The translations under genes and the position numbers were made by a program. The notes beneath the pieces are model-generated. The model searched no databases and had not been told where the DNA came from. It saw only the letters and a list, made by a program, of their open reading frames with translations. Of a stretch of DNA of 64,000 nucleotides, positions 9,201 through 17,686 are shown piece by piece. How positions within the stretch are numbered: position 1 is the stretch's first letter; every line of letters begins with the position of its first letter. Source of the stretch: Chryseobacterium aurantiacum (lineage in GTDB: Bacteria > Bacteroidota > Bacteroidia > Flavobacteriales > Weeksellaceae); NCBI RefSeq assembly GCF_003020585.1, contig NZ_PXUE01000001.1, forward strand, positions 1,054,001 through 1,118,000, in the 5' to 3' direction.

Positions 9201-11186
9201 AGCGGATCAGGGCTGCCTGTTCAGAACGGACAAACAGCTACTTACAATAATCTAGCGCCGGGTACATATACATTTACTATGACGATGTCTGCACCGTCAT
9301 TAGCAATACCTCCATGTACCGTGACGAAGACTATTACATTGAAGCCAGTTCCTAGTACGGGCTTCGTGGCTCCTGCTTGGCTTTGCGCAGGTGAAGTAGC
9401 TACTTTCTCTCCGGCAAATTATGACCCAGCTAATACATATACATGGTATTTTGACGGAACTTCTTATGTAGCTCCGGGACAATACTCTTATATTACATTT
9501 AATACTGCGGGGCCAAAAAGCATCAAATTAGAAGTTGTAACTCCTCAGGGATGTCGTTACACCTCATTAGAGAGAAATATTAGTATATTAAGTGCTGATT
9601 TTGGAGGGAACCTTTCTCCATTAAACTTCACAGGTTGTGAAGGAAGTGCTCAGCCTATTGTACATAATCCAACATTAGGTTTCCCATCAGCTTATGTATG
9701 GATGAACGGTTCTGTACAAGTGCCTGGAGCGCCTAACTCAATGTCTTTCACTCCTACACAGTCAGGAAGCTATTGGCCGGTACTTATATCTGCACAAGGT
9801 TGTAAAGACTTTAGTATGAGCCGTAATCCGGCAATAGTAACACTGAAAAGTGCACCATTTGTTAGTATATCAGGAAAATCCAATATCTGTGCAGGAAGTT
9901 CTGTAACATTAAACGGTATTGTAACTGATAATACATTGCAATATCAATGGAGTAACGGTTCTTCTGTAGTAGTGCCTTGGACATCAGCGCCATATCCAAT
10001 TAGCTATACTACACCAGGATTGGCAGCGGGTACTTATAACTATACCCTAGAAGTTCGTTATCCTGGAGTTGGAGGTTGTGTTGCATCTAAAACATTTACT
10101 GTTACTGTTAGCAATCCACCAGCACAGCCTTCTGTGTCTTATTTTAAAGAAAGCTGCCAGCCATACAAAATCAGGTTAACTGCATCAGGACCAGCTACAG
10201 GAGAATATAACTGGAGTAATGGAATGACCGGACAAACTATTTTTGTAAATGAGGGCGGTGTATATGAAGTAATCTATACAGCACCAAGTGGTTGTAAGGT
10301 ATCTAATCAGGTAACTGTACCATTAAGTATCGAAAGCTTGATGTGGGTATTCCCTACAGGTTGCTACGATGAGTGTAGAAGTAAAGATCGTTATATCTTA
10401 GGTCCAAAAGGTGTTTTTGATTCTCATCAATGGCAGCTGTTTGGAACTTCTATCCAAAGTGGACTTAATGATGTTATCCATCCATTATACTTTGGTGCAT
10501 TGGGAACTTACAATCTGCAGATAGGACATTTTGGATGTACATTCAAGTCAGGTCCAATGAACTATTTCCCAGGTAAAGAATGTGGAATTGAAACAGAATG
10601 TAGACTAAGTGCTGAAATTGTATCATTCAAATGGGATGGAGATCATTATAATGTTCACGGAAGCATATTCAATGGTGGTAACCAGCCGGTAACCCTTACA
10701 GTTTCCAGTCTTAATGGATATGGTACTTACTTCCCATCTATGATTACGATTCCGGCAGGAGGTACTTATGACATGAATGCTAATCCAATGGTTTTCTATC
10801 CAAATGCTAATTTCCCAGGAGGAAATGATGATATTTTGTTTATGGGTCAGGAAGATTGCAAGTTTGTTGCTCAGGTTGGTGTTATCGGTAAAGATGCTCC
10901 TACAAGAACCGAAAGAGTAGTAGGTGTTACTTCAGCTTCATCTCTGAAAATAATGCCAAATCCTGCAAAGGAAAAAGTGAAAATCTCATATAATACTGGC
11001 AATGAGAAAATGCTGGCAAAACAGGTTACAGTTTTTGATGCCATGGGCAATATCAAATTCCGTAAAGAAGTGAAAGCATCCTCCGGTGAGGTAGATGTAG
11101 AAGTTTCTGACTGGTTGCAGGGTGTTTACATTGTTATTGTACAAACGGGTGACACATCGCTGCAAGGCAAACTGATTAAAAATTAA
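6282..11186 (+). CDS. Giant PKD-domain surface protein with T9SS sorting domain
   Basis: The 1634-residue protein has an N-terminal signal peptide (hydrophobic WLLLCWLLVPWG, then LQAQ). A long array of Ig/PKD-like modules follows; a clear PKD unit is near residues 180-235 (YFWEFGDDNNTTSTAFEPS). Many modules start with paired cysteines and motifs such as VCEGS, ICKGG, ICAGS. The last ~75 residues (IMPNPAKEKVKI ... QGVYIVIV ... GKLIKN) form a type A T9SS C-terminal sorting domain, so the product should cross the outer membrane by the Por secretion system and be anchored or released. Adhesin or matrix function is inferred from architecture. A terminator follows the stop codon. Confidence 0.85.
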   Translation: MKNTTYLGRHHIFRWLLLCWLLVPWGLQAQTLTHLTWNSQVGCQEFRGEKGEDNNIIGSAMIKPGECVRVCAGSTVRYKVVGGSISSILWSAPGGTLTVVPGTGNTEADVAWGSSGGGAIQAVITFTNGNTETQNICIEKINTPIAEFKLMNLEKTACKNTEIHFDNLSQQNGGADIVNYFWEFGDDNNTTSTAFEPSFTYTTAGPKHIRLTVTNKCGCSHTFKKDIEILEAPPVQINCASVVCEGSVEKYSVQDGCEKGEWEVIGGAIVSHNGNEIEVKWDHVDPKDGFGYVMYRSACACPEWTTIKIPVILKKAEILGEAVVCANTQYKYSLPQWPTTKIDWNVTGPGAGQLTFNQQRNEILFTGSQPGVYTLTAKYFNTLLLCGGEAIKTIVVEEPVVISGGESEICKGGTQTFTATPNVPVVWAVTLGGVSVPVTQPIGTTPFTYDFPVAGSYVITATKQGGGCESKPLFVKVIETPNAPSGSIVGERTVCPGRPYVYTLSTVDPGMVPVWSVTNGTIQGSNAGASVTVIFNVGATPYDISVRNRTLGVAGCLSSGIGMKIKAVDLKSITIRPNPGPFCPSSTQTFIANLNGIVPDFMEWSFDSPNFGSFASGQGTSAITVNLNEIAGSPNPTYLNLKVTKCGQTRTIKILVTKLELPVISFTNVGKVCLGSDLTFTVNQGTITSATGVTFTFSNGSTHPANFDASGTYTFPNNGYIQNNTGVDISQLVTVSYSGTNGCSYKPTATANFTILPETIITISPVYNIIVCDPGMLSYLLTANSSTGLTNIVEWQWQHDGVDIPGANTEAYTISGGPIFGAYRVRAKDINGCVVYSQNVNVIQSCGTGTGCTAPPKVSFTPQWTACNTIKVNNLNATIPPDEIQWGSDSVLTLVSAQGLNTAEFNTNLAGAHVVTVRLRYGSCWYSFNREIKKHYEPKFNITQVCNGNGYNVTLYNSSTIFDIAPGDIVYSFSGSGLPVQNGQTATYNNLAPGTYTFTMTMSAPSLAIPPCTVTKTITLKPVPSTGFVAPAWLCAGEVATFSPANYDPANTYTWYFDGTSYVAPGQYSYITFNTAGPKSIKLEVVTPQGCRYTSLERNISILSADFGGNLSPLNFTGCEGSAQPIVHNPTLGFPSAYVWMNGSVQVPGAPNSMSFTPTQSGSYWPVLISAQGCKDFSMSRNPAIVTLKSAPFVSISGKSNICAGSSVTLNGIVTDNTLQYQWSNGSSVVVPWTSAPYPISYTTPGLAAGTYNYTLEVRYPGVGGCVASKTFTVTVSNPPAQPSVSYFKESCQPYKIRLTASGPATGEYNWSNGMTGQTIFVNEGGVYEVIYTAPSGCKVSNQVTVPLSIESLMWVFPTGCYDECRSKDRYILGPKGVFDSHQWQLFGTSIQSGLNDVIHPLYFGALGTYNLQIGHFGCTFKSGPMNYFPGKECGIETECRLSAEIVSFKWDGDHYNVHGSIFNGGNQPVTLTVSSLNGYGTYFPSMITIPAGGTYDMNANPMVFYPNANFPGGNDDILFMGQEDCKFVAQVGVIGKDAPTRTERVVGVTSASSLKIMPNPAKEKVKISYNTGNEKMLAKQVTVFDAMGNIKFRKEVKASSGEVDVEVSDWLQGVYIVIVQTGDTSLQGKLIKN

Positions 11187-11203
11187 TCAACTATTTAAAT
11201 AAA

Positions 11204-11232
11204 CAGTGTTCTCTTCGGAGGACACTGCTTTT
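11204..11232 (+). terminator. Terminator of the PKD adhesin gene
   Basis: CAGTGTTCTC and GAGGACACTG pair with one mismatch around a TTCG tetraloop. CTTTTT follows, 18 bp after the stop codon. Confidence 0.85.
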
Positions 11233-11280
11233 TATAATAAAGCTGTTTAAACTTTTTTATTAAACCACAAAGGATATACA

Positions 11281-11483
11281 AAAGCTTTTTAAACACTTAA
11301 GCTATTTAAGTGATATACTTTGTGTATAAGGAAGGACACTCAAGTTTTGTTGAAAATCAAAGATTTTCATCTTATGTGAACTTAATTGTGCCGTATTTCC
11401 TTACACTTTCTAAAGTGTACTAAAGTGTTAAAAACATAAAACCTTTTGTGACTTTTGCGGTTAAGTTTAAACAGACTTAATAT
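11281..11483. repeat. 203-bp intergenic repeat, copy 1
   Basis: This segment recurs in the same orientation at 13443-13646 with four substitutions and one extra T, about 97% identity. It holds three internal hairpins: CACTTAA/TTAAGTG, GAAAATC/GATTTTC and ACACTTT/AAAGTGT. It has no open reading frame. The copies bracket the 622-residue T9SS gene exactly. Confidence 0.9.
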
Positions 11484-11503
11484 GTAATAACTAAATACAA
11501 TTT

Positions 11504-13372
11504 ATGATACAATCTAAAAGCAAATTATGGATACTGTTTTTGATGTTACCATTATTATCCTTTAGCCAAAATTACCAATGGCAATGGGCAAAACAGGCTG
11601 GTGGACAAACGGGTACTGACTCAGATTTTTTTAATTATTTAGATGACGAATCCATAAGGGATATTGTAGTGGATAACAATAATAATGCTTATTATTTGGC
11701 AAGTATATGGGCACAAGGGCAAAATTTAGATGGTACACCCGTGACCAGCTATGGACTTCGTGATCTTCTTCTCTTCTCTACAGATTGTCAGGGAAATATA
11801 AGATGGTCAAGAACTATAGGCGGTGGCGGATTCAATGAATTTGCTTGGAACATAGAGGTCGATAATAATGGCGGATTATACATAATGGGGCGCTTCCTTA
11901 ATGAAGCATATGCAAGCGATCCAACTGCAGTGCCTATCCATTTTGATGATTCCCATGCTATGCCTTTTATTGATTTTGTTGATCAGAATACAGTAGATCC
12001 CGGAAGTAAAACAGGTCATTTGCTGAAATTTAATACAGCTAATGGGACACTGGCATGGAGTAAGCCGTTGCAGGGAGATGTAAGCCTGGCTTTACGTCAA
12101 TCTGATACCCAAATGATGTATATGGATGCTTCCAAAAATATTCATGCTATTTTAGGTTTTAGAGCAGGAACTCATTTAGGTGGGTTAATTACAGTGCCGG
12201 CTAGTTTTACTACATCATATCAATATTATTTAGTTAAATTCAATTATGATAATGGAAATATGACACCAGCCACCCCATTACTGCTTCCTATTACAGGAGA
12301 TTTAAGCTTAGGAGTAGTGGATGGAAAGGTGAATTTGATGTATGATGAAAGCTTAAACCGTTACTATCTGGCAGGTAAAAGAATGTATGGAGATTATGGA
12401 AGTACGTTGGCCAGCTTTTCCTATAATAATATTCCGTTTACAAAAGATGCTTATTTGCTGGCTTTTAATGGGAGTAATGGATCAGAGCTGTGGCGAAAAG
12501 AATTTACTACAGATTTACCGAACTTTATGGACGATGAAATTCACTCCATTATAAAAGATGCAGGTTCCTCAGATATTTATATTTCCGGGCGTTATTACAC
12601 AGGAACCACTGCCGCTACTTTTGGAAACTATACCTTTCCCGTACCTCCTTATCAGGGGCAGGTACCTTTTGTAATGAGGCTTACAGCAGATGGAGCTGTA
12701 AAATGGACAAAGATTCCTGATGGGCTAACAAGTTCCGTGGGGTATCGTTTTATGAAGGGAAAAATTGTTCTTAATGGAAACGAAATAGCATTTGCCAAGG
12801 CCAGTAAGAGTGATATTTGGGGAAGTTACTCCATGGTACGTCCTAACGGAGATTTATCAGATCCTTTATTAGTACGTCTTAATAAAGATAATGGAGCTGT
12901 GATAGGAGCAGAGGAAATTCATAGCAATTTTGAAGTTCAGGATGAGTTTACGGCCATTGCAGTAGATAAGGATGGCAATTATTTATTGGGTGGTTTTTTT
13001 CAGGACCAGTTATTTACCGCTTCTAATGATGGTGTAAATACCATGACTGTTAATGTAACGGGAGGTAAATCGCAATCTTTTTTTGCAAAATATGCCAAGT
13101 CTGCCTGCAGCCAGATGTCAGTAGTAGAAACTTCAGCTTCTCAGGCAGGAATACAGGTTTATCCAAACCCTGTGCAGGATGTTCTTTATATTAAAAGCAA
13201 AGAACCTTTGGTTTCCTATGAGATTTACGGAGCTACCGGACAATCTGTAAAACAGGGAACTTTAAGCATGGCTCAGGAACAATTAGGATTGTCCTCTCTT
13301 CAAACAGGAGTTTATTACCTTAAACTTACAACAAGATCCGCTACAGTAACGGAGAAAATAATGAAGAAATAA
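11504..13372 (+). CDS. Secreted T9SS protein with SBBP/propeller-like repeats
   Basis: The 622-residue protein has a short signal peptide ending LLSFSQ. Repeated blocks of the type 'actual W-S-R/K ... D-N-N/D-G-x-Y/L-x-x-G' (for example VDNNGGLYIMGRF and VDKDGNYLLGGFF) resemble SBBP or delta-propeller repeats found in secreted Bacteroidota proteins. The last ~75 residues (VYPNPVQDVLYI ... LQTGVYYLKL ... EKIMKK) form a type A T9SS sorting domain. The substrate or role is unknown. The gene and its terminator sit between the two 203-bp repeats, which suggests that a gene-plus-intergenic module was duplicated or inserted here. Confidence 0.82.
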   Translation: MIQSKSKLWILFLMLPLLSFSQNYQWQWAKQAGGQTGTDSDFFNYLDDESIRDIVVDNNNNAYYLASIWAQGQNLDGTPVTSYGLRDLLLFSTDCQGNIRWSRTIGGGGFNEFAWNIEVDNNGGLYIMGRFLNEAYASDPTAVPIHFDDSHAMPFIDFVDQNTVDPGSKTGHLLKFNTANGTLAWSKPLQGDVSLALRQSDTQMMYMDASKNIHAILGFRAGTHLGGLITVPASFTTSYQYYLVKFNYDNGNMTPATPLLLPITGDLSLGVVDGKVNLMYDESLNRYYLAGKRMYGDYGSTLASFSYNNIPFTKDAYLLAFNGSNGSELWRKEFTTDLPNFMDDEIHSIIKDAGSSDIYISGRYYTGTTAATFGNYTFPVPPYQGQVPFVMRLTADGAVKWTKIPDGLTSSVGYRFMKGKIVLNGNEIAFAKASKSDIWGSYSMVRPNGDLSDPLLVRLNKDNGAVIGAEEIHSNFEVQDEFTAIAVDKDGNYLLGGFFQDQLFTASNDGVNTMTVNVTGGKSQSFFAKYAKSACSQMSVVETSASQAGIQVYPNPVQDVLYIKSKEPLVSYEIYGATGQSVKQGTLSMAQEQLGLSSLQTGVYYLKLTTRSATVTEKIMKK

Positions 13373-13400
13373 TCTCTTCTGGTTCAGAAATTACGATTAA

Positions 13401-13434
13401 AAACTCAGCGGCCTCCTTGGAGGCCGCTGAGTTT
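13401..13434 (+). terminator. Strong terminator after the 622-residue T9SS gene
   Basis: The 16-bp perfect arms AAACTCAGCGGCCTCC and GGAGGCCGCTGAGTTT flank a 2-nt centre, and a T-run follows. The GC-rich stem stands out in this AT-rich DNA. Confidence 0.9.
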
Positions 13435-13442
13435 TTATAAAT

Positions 13443-13646
13443 AAAGCTTTTTTAAACACTTAAGCTATTTAAGTGATATACTTTGTGTACAAGGAAGGAC
13501 ACTCAAGTTTTGTTGAAAATCAAAGATTTTCATCTTATGTGAACTTAATTGTGCAGTATTTCCTTACGCTTTCTAAAGTGTACTAAAGTGTTAAAAAAAT
13601 AAAACCTTTTGTGACTTTTGCGGTTAAGTTTAAACAGACTTAATAT
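13443..13646. repeat. 203-bp intergenic repeat, copy 2
   Basis: This is the second copy of the element at 11281-11483 (four substitutions, one inserted T). It ends 20 bp before the stop codon of the convergent PLD-like gene. Its ends include GCGGTTAAGTTTAAAC, a type of phrase that recurs in intergenic DNA of flavobacteria. Confidence 0.9.
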
Positions 13647-13665
13647 AAAAAGATAATTTAATACA

Positions 13666-14472
13666 TTAATACATTTCCTCACTATAGATTTTCTTTCCAA
13701 GATAAAAAAGTTCATGCTTTTTAAGGTTGGTATTATCTTCAAAAATGTCATGAACAAAATGGACTAACTCATTTACTTTTTCCTTTTGGGTGATCCTGAT
13801 GCGGGATTCAAAATTAGTGGTAAAACCACTTTTAGTGTAATTCAGTGAACCTAGATAAGCAATTTTCCGATCAATTACATAGATTTTTGAATGAACGAAT
13901 TTGTTGTCATATCGGCTATTCCGAACATACTTGAAATTCAGTGTTTCAGAATAATGATAAGTATAGATTTCTGTTTTTTCAACGGCGGCTTTTATTTCCC
14001 AACATTTATAGAATCCATAGAAGGATCCTAGAGAAACAAGGATAGCCAGAAAGTTATTTGAATCTTTAAGGTCATCTATCACATGCATCCCGAAATAAAT
14101 AAGTGAGAAAACTCCTAAACAAAATAGGGCAATAGAAGATAAAAAGAGCATGTTTTTCTGACTTTCTCTTTTCTCTTTTTTCTTTACATCGGTCACTTTA
14201 TGCTGATGAATCAGCTTGCGGAGAATATTCTGGTATTGTTCTGGCCGCAGATCACTAAATGCCAGTCTTACATTTATATTCCTGTTTTTTAATGCGATGA
14301 GGTCATCCAGTTTTGTTTCATCTATATAAGGAGAAATAATTAAAACTTCCTCCTTTGCATTCAATATATCATTGTTCAATTGAGTCCCTGCGTTTTGCCC
14401 CACAAAAACTTCAATCGCTTCACTGGGTTCAGTATCAATTCTAAAATAAAATCTTTTGTTTTCTTTAAACAC
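13666..14472 (-). CDS. Membrane-anchored phospholipase D-like protein
   Basis: The 268-residue protein has one complete HxK(x)4D motif (H194-S-K196-I-Y-V-I-D201) followed by GSLNYTKSGF, the hallmark of the PLD/nuclease superfamily. Two hydrophobic helices lie around residues 105-150, between the N-terminal half of the PLD fold and the HKD motif. Only one HKD is present, so an active enzyme would probably dimerise as Nuc-type members do. Substrate (phospholipid or nucleic acid) cannot be told. The gene is convergent with the T9SS gene across repeat copy 2. Confidence 0.75.
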   Translation of the reverse strand: MFKENKRFYFRIDTEPSEAIEVFVGQNAGTQLNNDILNAKEEVLIISPYIDETKLDDLIALKNRNINVRLAFSDLRPEQYQNILRKLIHQHKVTDVKKKEKRESQKNMLFLSSIALFCLGVFSLIYFGMHVIDDLKDSNNFLAILVSLGSFYGFYKCWEIKAAVEKTEIYTYHYSETLNFKYVRNSRYDNKFVHSKIYVIDRKIAYLGSLNYTKSGFTTNFESRIRITQKEKVNELVHFVHDIFEDNTNLKKHELFYLGKKIYSEEMY

Positions 14473-14834
14473 GTTTGTATTTCTTAAGTTATATCCTGAT
14501 TACAGGGGGGCAAATATACATTTTTCTTAAAACAACTTATTGAATCTGTTTTTTTAAGATCGTTTTTTCTGTTACCAAAATTACAGGTATTTTCAACGGA
14601 TGTTTTACGGTTTTCCATAAAAGCATTCAGTTGTTGTATGGGACATAGGGATATATAAATTGGTATTCAAATAATAGTGTTTTAGAGAGAAAATACACTA
14701 TTTCACAATTCTTGAATTGCATGATGTACAGTTCGCTTATTTTTTTGTGATTATTTACCGATGAAGAACGTATAAAATTCCTTTATTCATTATTTTTGTC
14801 CGGAATTAAATGATTAGACATTTTTCTTAAATAT
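14473..14834. other. Divergent intergenic region
   Basis: This region lies between the leftward PLD-like gene and the rightward DUF1826-like gene. It contains one good -7 match at 14791-14798. Nothing else is recognised. Confidence 0.55.
14791..14798 (+). promoter_or_regulatory. Putative -7 element upstream of the DUF1826-like gene
   Basis: TATTTTTG matches TAnnTTTG and lies 36 nt before the ATG at 14835. No clear TTG -33 element is present at the usual spacing. Confidence 0.45.
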
Positions 14835-15533
14835 ATGGACAAGACCTTTGCCGAGAACAATCAAGTTGAAATGGTTTCTAGTTTTTCAGAACTGGTAAAT
14901 ACTGATTTTCATGGGATGAATAATGCACTTTGCTGGGGTAGAACTTTAAATGGAGACTTTAAAGAAATTGTGTCTAAACTTCAATTAAAAGATAATGTTA
15001 CAGAAGTGTCTGTTGAAGACCTTTTAGAATTGAAACTATCGGAAGATGGAAAGGCTGCGCGGGAAATTATTTTGAATGATTTACAGGCATTGACTGATTT
15101 TGGAGCATTGCCATCCCTCAATTTGCTTAAAAACTATGAACGGGATGAAGAGTTTGATTTTATTTCAACAGATGTGTATTCCTATCACGTAGATCGTTCA
15201 CCGGTAAGTACCGATACTTTTTTATGTACTTATCATGGTGCAGCAAGTGATATTTTGCCCAATGATCAGGCTATTCAAAAGATTTTGGTTCCGGAAGTTC
15301 GGGAAAAGATTAAAGAATTGTATGATGGCCCAGAGGCAGAATTTGAAACTTTCTTGAAAGACTGTTTTTTTGATCTTCATTACGAACCTAAACCCAATGC
15401 AGAGCCTATTAATTTAGGGATAGGACATCTTTGGCGCCTTGCTGTGGATCATCCCACGCAGCAGGTTTTACCTTGTGTTCATAGAGCGCCTGTAGAAAAC
15501 GATGGTGAATACCGATTACTGTTGATTTGTTAA
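14835..15533 (+). CDS. DUF1826-like protein
   Basis: The 232-residue soluble protein carries features of the DUF1826 family: YSYHVDRSPVSTDTFLCTYHGA in the middle and, at the C-terminus, VHRAPVENDGEYRLLLIC. DUF1826 genes often sit near zinc-homeostasis genes in other bacteria, but no metal gene is adjacent here. The conserved His/Asp residues could bind a metal. The biochemical function is unknown. Confidence 0.6.
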   Translation: MDKTFAENNQVEMVSSFSELVNTDFHGMNNALCWGRTLNGDFKEIVSKLQLKDNVTEVSVEDLLELKLSEDGKAAREIILNDLQALTDFGALPSLNLLKNYERDEEFDFISTDVYSYHVDRSPVSTDTFLCTYHGAASDILPNDQAIQKILVPEVREKIKELYDGPEAEFETFLKDCFFDLHYEPKPNAEPINLGIGHLWRLAVDHPTQQVLPCVHRAPVENDGEYRLLLIC

Positions 15534-15552
15534 ACCATTTGATGAATATTTT

Positions 15553-16035
15553 TTAATGGCCATAGCTGACAACTCTTGAAATTTTCCAACCCTCATTGGT
15601 GTTTTTCCAAATATGAACGAATTTAAAAGTTCCACAGTTGGTCATATTTCCATTTTCTAAACGACAGAATTGATGTAATCCTGATTGAATGGCTCCATAA
15701 TCTTTAATAGGATATACTTCCACACTTCCTGGTACAAGTATTCTTCTGGTGTATGCATAATTTTTAGCTACTCTACGAAAATTATCAACGGTTTCTTCAT
15801 ACCCTGCCAAACCACCAATATCGTGAAAGAATTCAAGATCTTTAGTGAAAAAAGTTTTAAGATGATCAATATCTCCCTTATTAGCAGCGCTGAAAAGTAT
15901 ACTGTCTTTCTCCATAATGGTATTATACAGTTCTTTGGAAACAGGTATATAAGGTTTTGTTTGTGAAATAGCTGTTGACCACAAGAAACAACACAGTGCA
16001 ATCGGGAAAAATTTCATTAATGTAATTCTTTTCAT
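15553..16035 (-). CDS. Exported SnoaL/DUF4440-like protein
   Basis: The 160-residue protein has a signal peptide (MKRITLMKFFPIALCCFLWSTAISQ). A compact NTF2-like domain follows, with DSILFSAANKGDIDHLKTFF, DLEFFHDIGG and the C-terminal strand segment FVHIWKNTNEGWKISRVVSYGH. These are typical of DUF4440/SnoaL-like proteins, a fold used for small-ligand binding or isomerase activity. The substrate is unknown. The gene is convergent with the DUF1826-like gene. Confidence 0.78.
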   Translation of the reverse strand: MKRITLMKFFPIALCCFLWSTAISQTKPYIPVSKELYNTIMEKDSILFSAANKGDIDHLKTFFTKDLEFFHDIGGLAGYEETVDNFRRVAKNYAYTRRILVPGSVEVYPIKDYGAIQSGLHQFCRLENGNMTNCGTFKFVHIWKNTNEGWKISRVVSYGH

Positions 16036-16394
16036 AGTTTCAATAGTAAATATTATTTCACTTCATTAGGTAAATCTAAGCATTAAATTTTCTACTGATC
16101 TAAAGTTTTCCACCAAATTAATAGAACCAATGAAAATTCGGAAAATACACATAACTCAAAGTAAAAGAGATTGATAGATTCATGTTAAAACTCAATGTAT
16201 GTTTTAAGAAAGTGACCTGAACGACTCTCTTCTCTGAATGGTATTGGTGACATTCTTTTGCATAATAAAAAAACTCTGAAAATGTCAATCTAATTTTTAT
16301 ATTTGCATCTGTCGGATTTTAAATCTAAAGAGATTATAAAGATTATAATAAAAGGTCTGAAAATAAACTAATAATAAACAAAGAATCGTAAGAA
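16036..16394. other. Divergent intergenic region before the AraC regulator
   Basis: Apart from the -7 element at 16298-16305 no feature is recognised. Confidence 0.5.
16298..16305 (+). promoter_or_regulatory. Putative -7 element of the AraC-family gene
   Basis: TATATTTG matches TAnnTTTG exactly. It implies a leader of about 80-90 nt before the ATG at 16395. Confidence 0.5.
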
Positions 16395-17534
16395 ATGGAT
16401 AAAATTAATTTATTAATTATTGTGAATATAATCTCTTTATTCATTTCACTATTTCTTGCATTTTTCCTGATTACACTTAAAACAAAGTACAAAACAAGCA
16501 ATTCTCTTTTTGCTGTTTTTTTATTGTTAAATGCAATAGATATTAGTGAACCTTTGTTTAACATGATGACAGATGGGCCATCGAATCTGGGAATGTTTAG
16601 AACCACTTTCGCTTTCCTGCAAATCCCGGTCTTTTATCTTTATATAATATCAGTCTGCTATTCAGATTTTAAGCTAAAGCCGAAATACCTGCTGCATCTT
16701 CTTCCTTTTTTAATTGTCAATCTAGTTTTACTACCTCGTTTTTATAGCGTAGATACAGCATCGAAGATCAGTTTTATTCAGAATCGTCAGAATATGATAG
16801 AGATCCAGTTCATTCATATTTTAATACATCTTCAGATTGTTATATACCTCATTGCTGTTTTTAGAGTACTGAGAAAATCAAAGAAACTCTATCTTGAAAA
16901 CTATGCAGGGAAAAGCATCAGTTCCTATAAGTGGTTATTTCAGTTTACTATTGTACTGACCATTTTATATGCGGTAGCTCTTTTAAAAAATATTTTTAAA
17001 TTTTCAGATTATCCATACATTTCTGAATGGATAAAAATCGGACTTTGGATATCTTCTCTTTTTATTTTTTGTTGGTATCTGTTCAAGGCATTAAATAATC
17101 CCGGTCTTTTTAGAAATATCGATTCGAAATTAAAACTTGTTTCCGAGATTGTTTCCGAAGAGAAAAGCAGTGAACAGTCAACAGTAAATGAAAAGGAATA
17201 TGATGAAGAACTCTTGAATTTGAAAAGATATATGGTTGAGAAAAAACCTTTTCTAAACTCTTCGTTAACCATTCAGGATATCTCCAAAGAAATTGACATT
17301 CCTGTTCGGGATTTATCTCTTTTAATCAATCATCAATTAGGGCAGCATTTTTATGACTTTGTTAATACCTATCGGATTGAAAGTGCTATGAATATCTTAA
17401 AAGACGATACAAAAAGTAAGGTAACAATCCTTGAAATTTTGTACGAAGTTGGTTTTAATTCAAAATCTTCTTTTAATACCGCCTTTAAAAAGCATACCGG
17501 AAATACGCCAACTTTCTATCGTAAAAGTATGTAA
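16395..17534 (+). CDS. Membrane-anchored AraC-family regulator
   Basis: The 379-residue protein has about six or seven transmembrane helices in residues 1-235. An acidic linker and a C-terminal AraC/XylS double HTH (about 275-379) follow, with IQDISKEIDIPVRDLSLLIN and ILEILYEVGFNSKSSFNTAF. Such fusions are thought to sense a membrane or periplasmic cue and act on nearby promoters. It lies 150 bp upstream of the serine-hydrolase run on the same strand and is a plausible regulator of it. Confidence 0.85.
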   Translation: MDKINLLIIVNIISLFISLFLAFFLITLKTKYKTSNSLFAVFLLLNAIDISEPLFNMMTDGPSNLGMFRTTFAFLQIPVFYLYIISVCYSDFKLKPKYLLHLLPFLIVNLVLLPRFYSVDTASKISFIQNRQNMIEIQFIHILIHLQIVIYLIAVFRVLRKSKKLYLENYAGKSISSYKWLFQFTIVLTILYAVALLKNIFKFSDYPYISEWIKIGLWISSLFIFCWYLFKALNNPGLFRNIDSKLKLVSEIVSEEKSSEQSTVNEKEYDEELLNLKRYMVEKKPFLNSSLTIQDISKEIDIPVRDLSLLINHQLGQHFYDFVNTYRIESAMNILKDDTKSKVTILEILYEVGFNSKSSFNTAFKKHTGNTPTFYRKSM

Positions 17535-17686
17535 TTCAGTATTTTGTAATTATTCGTACTTTTTTTCGAAAGATTCGAACCTATTTTTTTGAACAAATGT
17601 GATCGATTAATTTTATTCGGTCGCTTCGCATGATTCTCTTCTACATCTTTGTATCGAAATAAATTTTTAATCCAAAATACGATACA

